Assembly: GCA_008694505.1 (NCBI GenBank)
Contig: VZDJ01004330.1
Location: 288,019 to 352,018 of the forward strand
Reading direction: 5' to 3'
DNA length: 64,000 nt
From: Cyanoderma ruficeps
Lineage: Eukaryota; Chordata; Aves; Passeriformes; Timaliidae
Shown here: positions 28,653-42,650 of the stretch, piece by piece
How positions within the stretch are numbered: the stretch's first letter is position 1
Layout: every line of letters starts with the position of its first letter
Program-made: the position numbers and the translations under genes
Notes under the pieces: model-generated
Seen by the model: the letters and a program-made list of their open reading frames with translations, nothing else
Databases searched by the model: none
Told to the model about the DNA's origin: nothing

Positions 28653-31600
28653 AACTAGAGATCTCTCATTATGCAGACATTATTTCCACCTACCCGTAAT
28701 CATTGGTTTAGAGCATCGTTTTCGACCTGGTAAATGTATCACCATAGTTTTCCACTACAAACTTTGTGCACCCAAAGCATCTGGCAGGAAGCCCCACCAA
28801 AGGCAGAACACCAGCCTGAATTGACCCACTGAGACAATTCCTATTTTAAATTCAAGTTATTAAAAAAAGAAAATATTAAAGCAACAACAAATTAAAAAGC
28901 TTTTGTAGAGAAGGCCCACCTTCTATCTTTGGAGATAGATGCACCACAGAAGGATGCAGCAATACTCCAGTTAGCAGAGGACTAATTAGGAAGAGGAATG
29001 ATAAGATGATACAGAGATCTGTTTCATGACCTTATTTACTTGTAAAGCCTAATAAGAGTTCCTATATTCTCTTCCAAGAAATGGATCTTTTCTTTGAATC
29101 CGCTGTAAAATGTCAGCTTAATATTTTACAAGCCCACAAGCAGGAGTTGACATTTTCACATGCACTTTTCACCTGAAGCTACTAAGCTGACCACCCCACT
29201 CAAGACACTTTCAAGTCCTGCTAACCATCATTTCATACATTTATTCAGTTAATTGTAATCATTTTTCTCCTGTTTAGAAAAGCTGTGCAGCCCTGCACAC
29301 TGGTTAGACAGCCAAGCCCATCCACACACCACAGCTGTAACCTGTTGGTCACATCCCCCCTCTGCAGGGCTGGCTAAACTCCAAGACCTCCTGAGTCCCA
29401 GCTCCTCTCACCTCCACATTCAGAAATAGTTATTAACTTTCCAAGCCAGAGACTTCTCCCACTTGGCCCAGATCACTTCCTCCCTCCCCACACACACTAA
29501 GGGCAACAATCTGCAGAACAATGCAGGGCTAAAGCCCACCCAAGGCTCTTCCTACTGAAAGACCTTCCTGAATTATCAAAACTTAATTGGCTTAAAGACG
29601 CTGGAGAATTAAACTATTCCAAATGATAACAGACAAGCTCTTCTGAGCAGTGCTGGTATCAATGGGCCCCTCTTGGTGATTAATGTGCAAAAGCTCCCAC
29701 CACACAGCCCATCTCCTCTCACCTAATTGCTACCTCTATCTTGGATTTACCTGTGCAAGGCATAATTAGTAAAGATAAAATTCTTCATATACTTAAACCT
29801 CTTTAATGCAATAAAAGAAATCTCGGCTCCCTCACCTTGACTCTAAAGTAGAAACAGAGGCTCGTGAAAAATGAAAAGCCTTGAAGGATTTGGAATAAGA
29901 AACTTGGAGAGACAATCGCTAATCTTTTATCTTCTAGACTTCAAGCAGAATCAAGTTCTTCAAAGAAAACCCAATAAAGCCCAGACATTTTCATCATAAC
30001 AAAATAAATAATTCAGTCATACTTTAGAGGACTCCAACATTAGGATTGGCTATTTGATATATTTGTGGCTTAGGTGCCTCTAAACTGATTAAAGATAACC
30101 TGATAGAAGCTTGCAATGTCAAAACTGCCTTCATTCCTGACAGATATGAATGGATAGTGTAAATAACTATAAATAACCAAAATGGCTGCATTTATGCCTA
30201 GTGGAGGATTTACAGCCTTCAGAGCTGCCTGGTAGGACTAAGAGTTACAGCTCTGCCTTTATCCTGCCACAACACACAAGCAGAGAAGAATCTACATCCT
30301 CCCCACAGCACCTGCTCTGCAGAACCACCAAGGGCCCTATCCTGATGAGACAAGGAACAGGATTCTCCCCTGAATAAGAAAATAGACATGTGCAGGCAGG
30401 TTTGTTGGTGTTGATTCATTATGGTCTTCCTAGAAACCACTGCGAAACACACATCCCGAAATCCCCTCAATTCTCAGTAGCCCCTGCAAGTTTCCCCCAA
30501 CACCGCTTTTGTTATTTTCCAGCTGCCACTTACAGAAGGGAAGATGCCATTGCCTTTTAGGGAACAGACCAGGTCTTGGTTCACCCCTCCAGGCCTTCAC
30601 CAAGGGGACCCCAACTGCAGCAGCCCCAGTCAATTTTTCAGTTTGGGTTACTGCACTCCTAACCTTCCCATCATCCACCACATTCCCAAAGCTCCAGCAG
30701 CAGTGCAGCCCCACAGGAGCTATCTGGGAAGTGGGGGGAAGTGATTTCTGCACCCACAGAAGCACTGGGGCAGGTCGATTCAGGGTCAGGAACAGCCACA
30801 TTGTGCATCTCACGATTTATTCCACTGCCAGGAGATCACAGAGCCACTGACACACTCCAACAGCTCCGTGTTTGCACCACGTGGAAAATTCCCTCCAGGA
30901 TGGGTCTGGCATCAACAGAAGAAGCTGCAGAGAGGCAGCATGAGATCCTGCTGTTCACTTATTTGAGCAATCATTTAAAATAGCGAAAGCAGCTCTCCCT
31001 AGGAGCTCACTGTGCAGAAGCAGCCCTTCACAGTCAGCTCTCCTGTTCCTGCTCCTCTCACTTGATGGAGGGGGGAGATTACCAGGAAATCTGACACAAA
31101 GAATGGGTGCAGATGCTTCTCTAAGAGGCCCTTCTGTGCTTAATTCTGTTGCCACCTTTCAATTTTTTAAAGTACCTCTTTTCTTGAACAGAGAACTGGT
31201 AGGAATGTACCACAAAAGCTGCAAGCGAGAAGCTGCTAAAGCTTTAATTTTCTGTTATCCACAGAGCAATATGGCCAATATGCAGGGCAAGAAATTAAAT
31301 GACCATTCAAAAGCAAATTCCCGAGCTTGGGAAGGAGGAGGAATCAGGCTGATAAACATGCACACAAGCCAACCCTAGGGAACACAGCGCTTTAGTGAGG
31401 TGAAGGAGACATAAAGAAGAACCACACTGGTATTTTTCTGCTCAAGTTTACCTTTCACAAAGTTGAGCTATTCAGATTTAAAATTTAGGAGATCAGCCGA
31501 ATTCATTGAGGGATTTTTTTGTTGTCGTCGTTTCAATAGGAAAAGACTAGATGGTGGCAGGGCCAGAAATTCCCCCACTGATTAAAAAGCAAAGATCTAA

Positions 31601-34514
31601 TATCAGAAGAGAGGAGAAACCAAACCATAAGTAAGAAACCAAACCATTCTCTCCAGTTGCACTAAGCAGTGGTTAGTTTGGATGAGAACATTTTGTAATA
31701 TTAAATGTCACATGACAAAAGACACATGAGCAGTTCTGAGGTGATGGGATTCATCCCAGCTTCAGAGCTGAGAACCCCAACCAGGAAGTGCCCACATGGG
31801 CAGGTACCAGCATGAATACACCAAGGGAAAGCGAAAAAACTGCTCACAAAAAAAAAAAGAAAAAATCCTGGAATAAGATTTAACTGCAGTTGAGGCAGCC
31901 ACAATCCATTTTAACACTGTCAAACGCAGCAAGTTTCCAAAGATTAAATCACTACTTAAATCATCTTCATAATTTTAAAAAACGCCTGAAAGATAAGACC
32001 AGGAGCTAATTGTACCATTTAAATTTAGTGAAGGGAAGATTTTTTGGTTGGGATTTTTCCTTCTTAACTGCAATAAAGAAAAAGCCCAAGGGTCTAAAAC
32101 TAATAATCTAATAAACTTTGCTAAGTGAACATTTTAACAGATAGGCCTGGATGAGATTTCCTGTAAATGCCAGACAATTTCCCTTGATCTTTATCAGCAG
32201 AGATGCTGCTCTAGCTTCAGCAGAAAGAAATTAAATTTGGTGCAAAATAATAACATCTGGGTGAGATCCTGCTTGTCAGACTAGCAGTCCCTTCAGATGC
32301 CAGGGTAAAAATATTAAAATTAACTCTGAAGTATTTCACATTTGTGTTTTTAATATGAGTGGTTGAGCTGTGTTTCCATACCAACACATTTCTCCCCTCT
32401 GGAGAGAGGTGCAATTATCCATCCTCTGCACTGGGTCCCCAGACTGGGGGTCTAACCCACAGTAAGACACATTGGGAGCTTTCTTCCCTGCCAGAGCACA
32501 TCTCAGAGCTGGCACTGCTTCCAGCTATTCCATCCCTGCACCCTCAATTCCCACAGCCACAGGGAATCTGTCCCCAGGACCAGCAGGAGATGTTCACTGG
32601 GGCTCCAACTGTGGTCATGGGCTCCTTCTCCCTGACCCCTTCAGCATTCCCCCCAATAGCTGAGTACCCTGCACAGCCCCAGGCACAGCCCTGCCAGGGG
32701 CATCCTGCACAATTTCTACAGCTGTAACAGCCTCTGGCATTGCAGCCATCAAAATACTCCTAAGCAAGCAGCAATCAAATGATCAACCTATTTTAAGAAG
32801 TGTTCTGCTACAAACTTTCAGACTAATTATAAAGATAACAAAAGTAAATGGTGTTCAAAGTCTAATGAATCGTCCTTCCAAGTCCAAAATACTTCATATA
32901 AGATAATTAAAGTGAGCTCCTCAATGGTTCCAGCTAGGAATTCCTCCTCTGTAATGGGATTGCAAATGATTTTTAGTCACTTTAGAGCTCTTTTATAAGC
33001 AGAAGTGGTCAGAAACTGTTCAATTAAATGCTTTTCTTCCCCACCACCAAGAACAGCAATTCCACATACCAGGGCTTCTCAGAATAACTTCAGCTTCAAA
33101 ACCCCTGCATGGGTCTTTTGGCCAGGGTGGAAATAACAGTCTTTAAAAGTTGGGGGGTGGGGGTTAAATAAAATCAAAGCAAGGGATTCAGCTCTCTCCA
33201 GAAGTGGCAGAAAGTTCAGAGCCAGAGCACCCGACTGCTGTGCACAATCTGCAGTTCCACAGGGTGTTATTCCCACACACAATAAAAACTAATGTTGCAG
33301 TTTCTATCAAACGGGAAGGAGGGAGGCAGATGCTTTGTATTCCACCCAGGTTATTCACATTTTCTGAAACTGGTCCACATTTCCAATGCCTAGGAAACCA
33401 ATCTCTCATTAGTTTTACTCCATTCTGGTTATTAGAATTGGAACTTAATGGTAAGTGCATTAAGAATTACTGGGGGGAAAAAATGTGCTGTTATCTCCTC
33501 AGCAATTCATTTGATCTTACACTGAGAAAAAAAACATATTGGACTCCATCAGTCAGTTGTGGCCCAGAACAGAGCTCTGCCCTGATCTCACAGGCTTCAG
33601 CAGGCCTTGGGTCTTGCTATTAGTGAGGCATAAACAAAAATAAATCAATTATTCTGCAAAAATATCATCATGAGGGAAAAAACGCTTGGTTGCCCATGAC
33701 TTCTTTTTTAAATACAGGCAAAAACACCATTAATACAGAATGATGGAACCTCAATAGGACAGCACTCAACAAATAAGCAATCATTTCACCGCACATTAAG
33801 CATAAGGCCCTAAAAAATGAATGCAGATTTAAGTGGCACAAACTAGTGTGTATCCACACTAAAAAAAAATTCAAGGATCTATTTTGCAAATAAAAAAACA
33901 AGCAAACAAACAAAACCATCATTTTATCATTAGAAGGAGAGCTGCCCTAGACAGCAGGGCACCAAGCACTCAAATACCCCATGGAGCACCAAGGACCACA
34001 TTTGGGAACCAGCAGGCTCTGCCACCTTTTCCACAGAATAAACAACTTTGTCGTGCAGTGGGTAACAATAACAATACACAATGCAGTTGAGGCAGATCTT
34101 CCCAAGCATTATACTGAGGCAACAACCAGATCACCTCACTGCAACCTGTACTTTGGTACTGACAAAGTCAGGCAGGACAATACTCGCACAGATATTTTAA
34201 TTCTTGGAGAGGTGGGGGGTTTTTTGTGGATGTTGTTTTGTTTTTTTTTAATTTGCACCTCAAGAAGTTTAGCCTTTACATTTCCATTCATTCTTACAGC
34301 TACCAGAATATTTAGGACCAGCCCTGCAGAGCAGCCATATAGCAAACCAGGTATATTACCAATCATAAACAAGCATATGTAATATCTACAAACATACGAA
34401 AACAAGTGAACAGAAAGCTTCCAACCACTTGCACTTCCAATTGCCCAGAGCTGAGGAAGAGGAGCAGAAATGCTGCCTCCCCCTACAGGTGACTGGGGCA
34501 CCCCCAGCACTCAC

Positions 34515-34679
34515 CTTGGAAGACAGCAGCGTTCTGGATGACGAGGAATTTCAGCTCCATGCTGGCAGACTGCAGCAGCTGCTCCATGTTCCCACGGGCG
34601 GTCGCCTGGTACTTCTCCTCCATCTTCCTCGAGCAGCACGTGGAGGACCCCTTCGGGATACAGACCTGCAGATCAGTCC
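34515..34679 (-). CDS. GPC3: Glypican-3, coding exon 2
   Basis: Read on the minus strand, this 165-nt exon translates as two bases completing the split Gly codon of exon 1, then [22 protein letters not shown] and [15 protein letters not shown], ending AAVFQ plus the first base of the next codon. This is the start of the glypican cysteine-rich ectodomain and agrees closely with human GPC3 as I recall it. The acceptor is a pyrimidine tract ending CTCTCCAG (34680 and right) and the donor is G|GTGAGT. The phase joins exactly with exon 1 (58 codons plus one base). Relative to human GPC3 there appears to be one extra residue before the paired cysteines (KGSSTCC here). Glypican-3 is a GPI-anchored heparan sulfate proteoglycan that modulates Hedgehog, Wnt and BMP signalling at the cell surface. 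Confidence 0.97.
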
Positions 34680-37600
34680 CTGGAGAGGCACAGGAAAAGC
34701 AGACAACTCACATTAGGAGGTGGAATTAGGAGAGGAAACCGACTCAAAGCATCAGTATGGCCACAGTCAGCGTTTGGGAAAATTGATGATGTTTCTGGAA
34801 TTTGTCCCGAGCGAGCAGCTTGGCCAAAGGAAAGGACAGAGAAGGCAGAGCTTGGATGGCTGAGCAGTGGCCCCCCCAGGGCTGGGCTTGCCTGCCAGCA
34901 CAGTGTTTGCTTCAGCTTCCACACAGGGATGTGCTGGTGCTGAGCAGAGTGATCCCGAGCCTCACCCTGCTATCCCCTGTCTGCCCACAGCAGTGAGGAG
35001 TCACAGACAGGCAGGAAAGATGGAGTGGGAGGTGGAAAACGGAGACAGCATTTGAGGCTGTGGATTTACAGTGAATAGAGCAATGTATGCAGTACATCAA
35101 GGAGGGTATGCTTGTAATTTGCATAAAGACTTAAAAGTAATTTGGAACGTAACAGTGCTATTTGCTTGCAGTTTCTACCCTTTTGTATCCCCAGCAACCA
35201 CAGTAATTGCAGAAGGACACAACTATAATGATTTACTTGGCTTTTTAGAGCTGACTTTTAAATTGTACAAGCAATGTCCTCATCCCATCCTTCCTCCATT
35301 GCAAGAGGCAAAGCACAAGGCCCACTGCTTCACTGGAGATGTCCTGCTGCAGAGGGACAGATGCTGAGGGATGCTCTAAGCACTGCACAAGGCAAGAGCC
35401 TCTTCAGCAGCACCTTGACTCATTCACGAGGGTCAAAATCCAGGAGACAAAGGCCAGAGGGATACCACTTGCTCTGGCATCTCCAGCACTACTCAGTGAT
35501 GCTAAACTTCTTTTATTGACATTCCCAAAGCACCTATTCATGGAGAAAGTAGACAACTTTAAGGAAAGTGTTGTTAGCTAAAAATAAATAAAATCTGGGG
35601 AAGAAAATAGAAATCTTTCTAGGCTCAGACAAGAGAAGATAACAGAAGAGCTGAAAGTAGCAGCAAAAAAAAGTCTCATCTTCCATCAACTTTTAAAAGC
35701 AAACTGAGGCCCCAAACACAGAAGGGGAGCAACAAGCTCATATCAAAGCAAATAGCACTCCTCATGCAAAACACATCTAATCTGACGCTGTTTTTAGATA
35801 GTCAAACAGTGAACAACAGCTCCATTAAAAATGGCTATCCAGGGTCAAAGAACAGCCAGCACCCACATTTCATTGTCTGCCACCCGAACTGCATTGTGCC
35901 CAAAGCAAAAGCAGCTCCCTTCTAGGCTCAGCTCTGCCAAGAACTGGGATTAGGAAGCAGTCCCCAGGCCAGTGACCAAGAGCCCTGACAGAGTGAGTGA
36001 ATGCTCCTCACACCTCTCAGCCCTCACTGCCTTCCTGCTGGTTACAGAGCGTTTTTTCCTCAATAAAAGCTACTTTGGTAATTTACATCTTTGCTGTGGG
36101 AGGATTATGCGTCCTTTCAGGTTCCTGTCTTCTCTCCTTCACAAGAATCTTTTACCACATCCACTCTCTCCCTAATTACTAGAAAGTGTCAAAAGTCACT
36201 TTTGCAAGCCTAGTCTAGAAGAACAGGATTAATATTAATGTCAGTTCAATCGTGTGCTTCCTGAAGAAGAGTCATGCACAGTGCCAAGGGAAAACCAGCT
36301 GTCAGGGCTCAGGAGCAGCGACAGCAGAAATCCTCCTCCCTCCAGCCCTATCCCTTCCCCTGGCACAGCATGGGAAAAGGAACATGAAATACTTCATCCT
36401 ACAGCACGAACTGCATGTGGGGAAAGGAGATTTAACCACTGCAAGCCCTGCTGTTGCTGCAAAAAAACCTCATGCAAAGGGGAAGAGAGGGGTCCACACC
36501 CCCATCCTGGCTCAGTCGCTCCCCACTGCCTCAGTTTCCCCTTCTCCAAAGCAGGATTGCCCAACACAAGTCCCTTCCTGAAGCCCTCTGACACAGAGCC
36601 AGTACCACCAATGTGTAAAGCTCAAGCCTCAGTAGTTCACAAACTCCCTCACTCCAGAGGAGCACAGCGACAGGTATTTCATGCATTGAAAAAATAAAAG
36701 GGACCATAAAACCGAGTAACAGCAAGACATTGCGTTAATGAGAGAAGCAGTTATATAACAGCAAGTTAAAGAGGTTTTTTTAAAGTCAAACCCAACTCAA
36801 TTTACACCACAAAAAGGCTTAGCATGGTCTCTTTAACACTACAATACGCCCATAAATTACTTTTTAATACAAAGCTTATTTCCTCCTACATTTATTATAT
36901 TAGGACACATTTCAAATTATAAAATAAAAATCGTTCCATGATTAATGGAAATACCAATATAGAAAATCTGAGACTTGGCAATTAAGAGGTCTCTGCAAGT
37001 TAAAGCCAAGGATAGGAAGCAGCAAGGTCATCTACTCACATCCCATCCATCTTTTTAGCAATTAAGCCAACTTCTCCCCTTAAATGGATCTTTATTTTAT
37101 TTTATTTTTGTGCAGTAAAAAGACAGACACATGCTGTATCAGAGCAATCACAGAGGAGGAGGAAAAAGCCTGGGAATTAACTCAGCTTAAAATGTTTTAA
37201 GCCAACTAACAGAGTAAGAAATGTTGTGATAAACACAATAGGACAACACAGGCAAGGCAGGTTCTTGGAAGGCAGCAGGGACAAGGAAGGTCTTTCTTGG
37301 CACAGTGTGGCTGCAGAGGGACTGGGAATAGGGGCCTGACTCCCATCTGCCAGCTCTTTTCTGTGTATGGCTTTCCCAGATGGCGAGCTGGCTCAAACAC
37401 TCCCATGCCCAAGTCCCCCAGGAGCAGTAGGGACAAGAGGTTTCAATGCCAGCCCCCCAGGAGCCACCAACCCACCCCACTGACCCCAGCCCCAGCAGAT
37501 ACAGATGAAACAGAGACAAAGCTTTTGACTTGCAACTACATTTGGGGTTTATTCATGCCATTGCTTGAAGGAGCCTCTTCTGCACTCAAGCTGCAGCACC

Positions 37601-40600
37601 CCCAGGAGCCCCAAGGGCTGTGCAGACCACCCTGGAAGCGTGAAGGATGCAGGGACATGAACGCCTGGGAACACTCAGCAAGCCCACGGACCAGACACGA
37701 GCAATAAATGAACTAGGGTGCCACACGTTTCTGACTCCAAAAAAAACGCATGGGAAAAGGTCCTGTGAGTCATCAAATCGTACCTCTGCCTCCCAACCCA
37801 CCCCCTCTCAGCATTTTATCTGACACAAACACCTCCAGGATACTCGGGCTTGTGAGATAGCAAAGCCCATTCCGCTGCCTAATGGCCCTTTACTGTTAAG
37901 ACTGTTTTTATCTCCCAACCTACACAACCCCTTTTTCTTAAAGTTTCAAGCCATTACACCTTGTAATGCCAGTCTCAGCCCTTGCAAACAACCTTCTCCT
38001 TTTGCTATAAATCACCACAAACTCATTTTCAGAAAGAAAGTATTCCTCAAATTACTGCAACCATTTTTATTAAATTGCATTTGGATGCTCACATACCAAT
38101 CTCTGCAAGATCAGTGAGATGATGAGATGCCAAGCACAGCATCCTGACCCTCCTGACACTCAACTCCCATGGATGAGAGGGCACTGGCTGCAGCCCCTTC
38201 CATGGGTGCAGGAACGCCAGGCACCATCAGAGCTGTGCCATTTATGCCATCTTGGGGAGCAGCAGTGTAAATGCTCCAGCAATTTCACATACGCTCCCAG
38301 CTGACAGAAATAAACTCTAAAGCTGCACTAATTTCAGTAGCACCCTGCGTCTTCCTCCTCCTGACAGGGAATTTTTACTGACGGCCGGGTAGCAGTGAAT
38401 TTAAACCACTACGTTTGACTTTGATGTACAATTATTCCCGCAGATAGGTGGTTAGTACAGCAGAAGTGAAAATAATTTCAGTGGATTAAATGTCAAAAAA
38501 TAAAAACCTTCAAGATCATCTGTGGGGAGTTGTGGACTCCTTCACAAGGCTGAAGGATTTTCCTTCGATTTTAAGCATCCCAGGATAGCTTCAACCCTGT
38601 CATCAGATACAGGCAGACAAGCTGTGCACACTGAGGCACACAAGCCTTCCCACCCAGATCCAATGGCAACTTAAATCAGATTAACATTCCCCCCCAAATT
38701 TACCCCAGGCAACACCAAAATAAGAAACTGTTCCTGCTTAACACCACATTCCTGCAGCCTCCAGCCCATGTGAGGGGGCTCTGCTACCCCCATGCAGTGG
38801 CACCTTCGCCTTCTGCAGTCTGGAAGTGTCAGAGGAGTTCCTCCCACCCTCTTAACTCACCAGTTTGGTAATATTGCCCACAAGAAATATGCTGGTTTGG
38901 GTCAATTTTCCTCCTCCAATTGTTTTACAACCAGCATCATGCTTTAAACCGATAAAAGCAGTGACTCAACATTTAAATATAGTGGATTTTCTCCCAGCTT
39001 TTTCAATACTTTTTTATTAAGAAGCTTTTAAATTATGTGATATGGGGCTTATACATCTGTTGGTGCCTATTAATGCCCAGCATTTAGGGGAGGAAAAGGA
39101 AATGCAACTGTTTAGAACCCAGAACCCAGATTTAATGCTGATCTTTATAAATCTAATTAAAGAGATATAAATTATAAACCATGCTCATTCAATAGGTGAT
39201 TTAAGTTGGAACAGTATGGGTACTACATGGGATATTTATTACTGCTTAATTATCCTTTATTTTCTATTCCATCTTATGTTTCACAAGGCCATCTGACTCT
39301 GGATTCCTCCCCAGTCTTACAATGTTGGCCAGATGATTCTCATGCAAATCTAACACCCTATAAAAACACATCTTTTACAAGAAGACATTACAGCAAAAAA
39401 TAGGTTTTACAGAGTAAAAGTTTCCTCCTAACAAATGTACAAATGTATCAACGCTGTCATCAATGGAGTTACCTTTGGGCACCCACTCCCCACACAGATT
39501 TGTTACACTCACATGCACACATCCCACAGCCATTCCAAAGACTGGGAAGAACATTGTTCAGGATGTTGTTAAAGTTAACTCCTGGGAAAAAAAATAAAAT
39601 TAATGATCTCACTATAAAACCACTGCCTGGGGAGGTTACTAAATTTTAGTGTTCTGCTCCTGCTCTCTTAACTATCAAGAGAGAGCAACTTGCAGGCCTG
39701 AAATAATTAAGAACAGAAAACTCAATTATCTAGTAAACTAAGCTTTTAAACCACTGTGGTAAGCTAAATGGAAAGGCTGCACAGGGAGGAGCATCATTAG
39801 TCCCACTCAGGAAAAACAGAATAAAAGAGCAGGAGTACAAAGGGAACCAGCTCATGAGCAAAGGCACATCGAGACCAGTGGGAAGAGCTGGGATTTTTAA
39901 TTTTTAAACTGTACATTGGCACACAGCAGCTGCCAAATAAAAAAAAAAAGAGAGAAGAAAGCTTGACATGCTCAGCCAGCCACTTGTAAAGCATTACACC
40001 TCAATTCCAAAAGGTTAATCTCCTATTTTCTTAGGGTGAATCCATATTTGCTTCCATCAAAGAAAATAAACAAAAAGCTGGAAATAACATTTTGCTGTGG
40101 GAGAAGAAAAAAAGACCCACCAGCAGATATTTCTGTCAAGATAAATATTCCTCAGTTTTCCATTGTCCCAGAGCAGAGATATCCATCCCCTCTCCCCATC
40201 CTGCCAAGGCATCTGCTCACCCCTTCCCCTCTACCCACAGGCACCAGCCCAATTACCTGGACCGTCACCACCAATACAGAGAAACCCAAACGGCAAAGAG
40301 GAGAGAAAAACAGACCAGGAGAAAAGGAAATTCAAGCTACTATTTATAGATAGGAGAAATTATGCAGAGAAAATACAAATGGAGGAAGGAAACCAAGACA
40401 GGCAACATAAGATAAAGAAAATTTAGTTATTACTGAGCATGAAGCTACACCAGCACAGAACCACAGGCTGGCTCAGGAGCTGGAATTCAGTCTCATCTTC
40501 ATCAAAATCCAGGAAAAGCACTCTCCCATCACCCTGCCTTCACTCCTCTCCAGCACATCTCTGATCCAGCTCCAGTCCAGACGTTGCCCTGAATTACATC

Positions 40601-42066
40601 CTCCCATCCCTCAGAACAGTCAGCCACAACTGACAGTATGCTGTTCCCCACCTCTAAGCAGGCCAAAGCATGCTCCAGAGTGACAAAAACCTGTTCCCCA
40701 GACTGCAGGACCAGAGTAGACCAAGCTTTTCACGCACTGCCTGGTGCACACCTGCAGCTAGAATTACTCCCAGAACATCAATATCACTCACAAAACAGCA
40801 TGACACTTCCCTCACATTTAACAGAATTGCCTTTTTTGTTTGTTTGTCTTTTTAATTAGAAGTGTGGTTTCTGTCTACTTCAGAGCTCTCCTATGGAGTG
40901 TGCTGTGCCAATGTCCCTCCAGCCCACGCACCACTGATGCAGTAAAACTGAGCTGTGGGACATTCCTCCTGGGTGTATTGTAACTCAGCAGCATTTCCAC
41001 TACTTACTCCTTCAGCAACAACTATTCATAATGCAAAATGGAGCTTCCAGAAACAATTATTTTCTGTTTATGCCCCAAAAAACCCCAAAAACTACATTTT
41101 AAATAAGTTGTTTAGCTTCAGCTTCTCCAGGGTGGTAGCAGCTGCTACTAGGAGAAGCAAGTGCTCTGAAGTGTAATTACCACACAGAGTCATGCAAGAT
41201 GGGCCAGATCCAAGGTATAAGCAAGTAGTCATTGCTTTAATTATGATCAAGTTTACACACTCAGGCAAATGTAAAATCCACTTTTGATTTGATATGTGGG
41301 AACTTTATCATTGTAACAAGCTGGAAGCATTCACTTGAAACACCAGCCCTGTTACGAGGTATTGATCGAGCTGCCCATAGGAACTGCAGAGAGGCAGAGG
41401 GCTTCTTACTCCTCCTGACTATCAGGGATGCAGCTGGGGCTCACAGGGGAGTAAGAACATAACTGAGGAACCCCAGCAACCAGAACCCTGCTGGGAAAGG
41501 AAGATACCAGGGCAAAAACACCCACTGCAATCACAGCCAGGCCAGGTTAGAAGATGCTACTGCTTTCTGGGGAAGGACCGATCACATTGCAGTATGGCAG
41601 CCCCAGCAGCCCCTCAATACAATGAGAATCATTCTCCAGGAACCTGCCCACCCCTCCATCACCTCCCTGGAGTGTGTAAAAACATACTCAGCAAAGTTAC
41701 TTAGGAATCAAAGCAAGAATCTCACTGATTTTCAAAGAAACAGCTTCCCTTCCGTCTGACAAACAGAATTTGTCAACTCAGTGGTGATAACAGCAGCTCT
41801 TTCCCTTTCCTGCAAACATTTCACTGGAAAGTATTCCCAGTGCCACTTCCTTACTGACCAGGAGACGAAGCCCATGCCGCCGGGAGAGAGCAACTCCCCG
41901 CGGGAGAGCGGGCAGCCCGCACCCAGCTCCGCAGCCGCACAGCGAACCTCGTCCACGGCCCCGGCTGGAGGCGCTGCAGCCGCTTCTCCCCGTACGCGAA
42001 CGGCCCCGGGCGACCCCCGGGGAGACGATAACAGCCAGCCGAACACCACGGGGAGGGCGGTCTCAC
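34680..42066 (-). other. GPC3: GPC3 intron 1
   Basis: This intron of about 7.4 kb lies between the exon 1 donor (G|GTGAGA, 42061-42067) and the exon 2 acceptor. I see no internal exon, CR1, LTR or RNA gene in it. The sequence is AT-rich with short poly-T and poly-A tracts (for example the TTTTA repeats near 37090-37110). The right 200 bp, from about 41870, belong to the CpG-rich promoter island and are much richer in G and C than the rest. Confidence 0.85.
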
Positions 42067-42650
42067 CTGGCACGGGGCTCTCGGGCACCCACTTGGCTCC
42101 GGGCTGCAGCACCTGGAAGGCGGCGCGGACCGGGAGGCAAGCGGCTTCCCCCGCCGGCTGCGCGGCCCCCACGGGACCGAGCAGCGCGGCCGCCAGCAGC
42201 GCCAGCAGCGGCAGCAGCAGCACTCCACCGCTCCCCGACATCCTCCCGGGCCACGGGGGCGCTCCTCTAGGCGCTACCAGAGGACACCCGCCGTGTCAGG
42301 ACGCGCCGGAACCGGGAGCAGCGGAGCCAAGCTCAGCCCCGCGCCTCGCGCGGCGCGCCCGGAGCGCTGGTCCCGCCTCCCCGCGCACCAGCCCAGCCCA
42401 GCCCAGCCCTGATTGGTACCCGCCCGCCGCCCGCGGGAAACTCGGCACGCGCGCTGCCCCGCCCCGGCGTTCATTGGGCCCCGTGGGGCTGCCCCGCCAG
42501 CGCCACGCCCGCCCCGCACCTGTGCGCGCCCTCCCGCCCGGCACCGGCACCGATCCCTCCACTGCCACAGCCGCGGGCTCACACCGCTCTGAGCGCTGCT
42601 TCCGGTGCCCCCTCACTCGCTGCCTACGCGATGCAGACCCTGCGTAGCAA
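41870..42650 (-). promoter_or_regulatory. GPC3: CpG-island promoter of GPC3
   Basis: Base composition jumps to very GC-rich with many CpG dinucleotides, unlike the AT-rich flanks. Upstream of the ATG (to the right) there are repeated CCGCCC/GGGCGG-type GC boxes and two CCAAT boxes in the gene's orientation (ATTGG on plus at 42412-42416 and 42473-42477, about 171 and 232 bp before the ATG). No TATA box is apparent. A short CAGCC pentamer repeat sits at about 42388-42409. The GPC3 promoter in mammals is known as TATA-less and GC-rich, and this agrees. The transcription start cannot be fixed from sequence; it probably lies between the CCAAT boxes and the ATG. Confidence 0.85.
42067..42241 (-). 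CDS. GPC3: Glypican-3, coding exon 1 (signal peptide)
   Basis: The minus-strand ATG at 42241 opens 58 codons plus one base. Residues 1-26 form a signal peptide: a short polar start (MSGSGG), a leucine/alanine core and a GAA-type cleavage region. The mature start contains a Cys followed by AAFQVLQPGAKWVPESPVP, which matches the N-terminal ectodomain of glypican-3 (the WVPE-PVPG stretch is diagnostic among glypicans). The exon ends CCAG|GTGAGA, a good donor, and the frame continues into exon 2. The ATG was chosen because it precedes a full secretion signal and fits the family length. The 169-residue minus-strand frame running past the donor to 41732 is read-through into intron 1. The plus-strand 288-residue frame over the same GC-rich DNA is a shadow. 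Confidence 0.96.

Larger units (their letters stand above)
1..34514 (-). other. GPC3: GPC3 intron 2 (partial)
   Basis: This is intron DNA downstream of GPC3 exon 2. The donor at its right end reads G|GTGAGT on the minus strand (34509-34515). I see no further exon. The next glypican-3 exon is long in other vertebrates and should stand out as a long minus-strand frame with many cysteines, and none is present. Short open frames are scattered over both strands without domains, splice consistency or codon bias. The recognisable content is three CR1 fragments (about 4984, 20721 and 25670), a 12-bp minisatellite at 17776, A-rich tracts, a 20-bp palindrome at 5562, and a duplicated segment at an N (28620). 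The rest looks like unique AT-rich intron sequence. The gene evidently continues beyond the left edge. Confidence 0.85.

Noticed and set aside
41732..42066. Continuation of the GPC3 exon 1 frame to 169 residues
   Set aside because: The frame runs through the donor GTGAGA at 42061-42066 into intron; homology to glypican-3 stops exactly at the donor and resumes in exon 2.
41781..42647. Plus-strand frame of 288 codons over the CpG island
   Set aside because: It is the antisense of GPC3 exon 1 and its promoter. GC-rich DNA lacks stop codons; the proline/alanine/arginine composition has no domain, and the opposite strand carries a clearly homologous exon with splice site.
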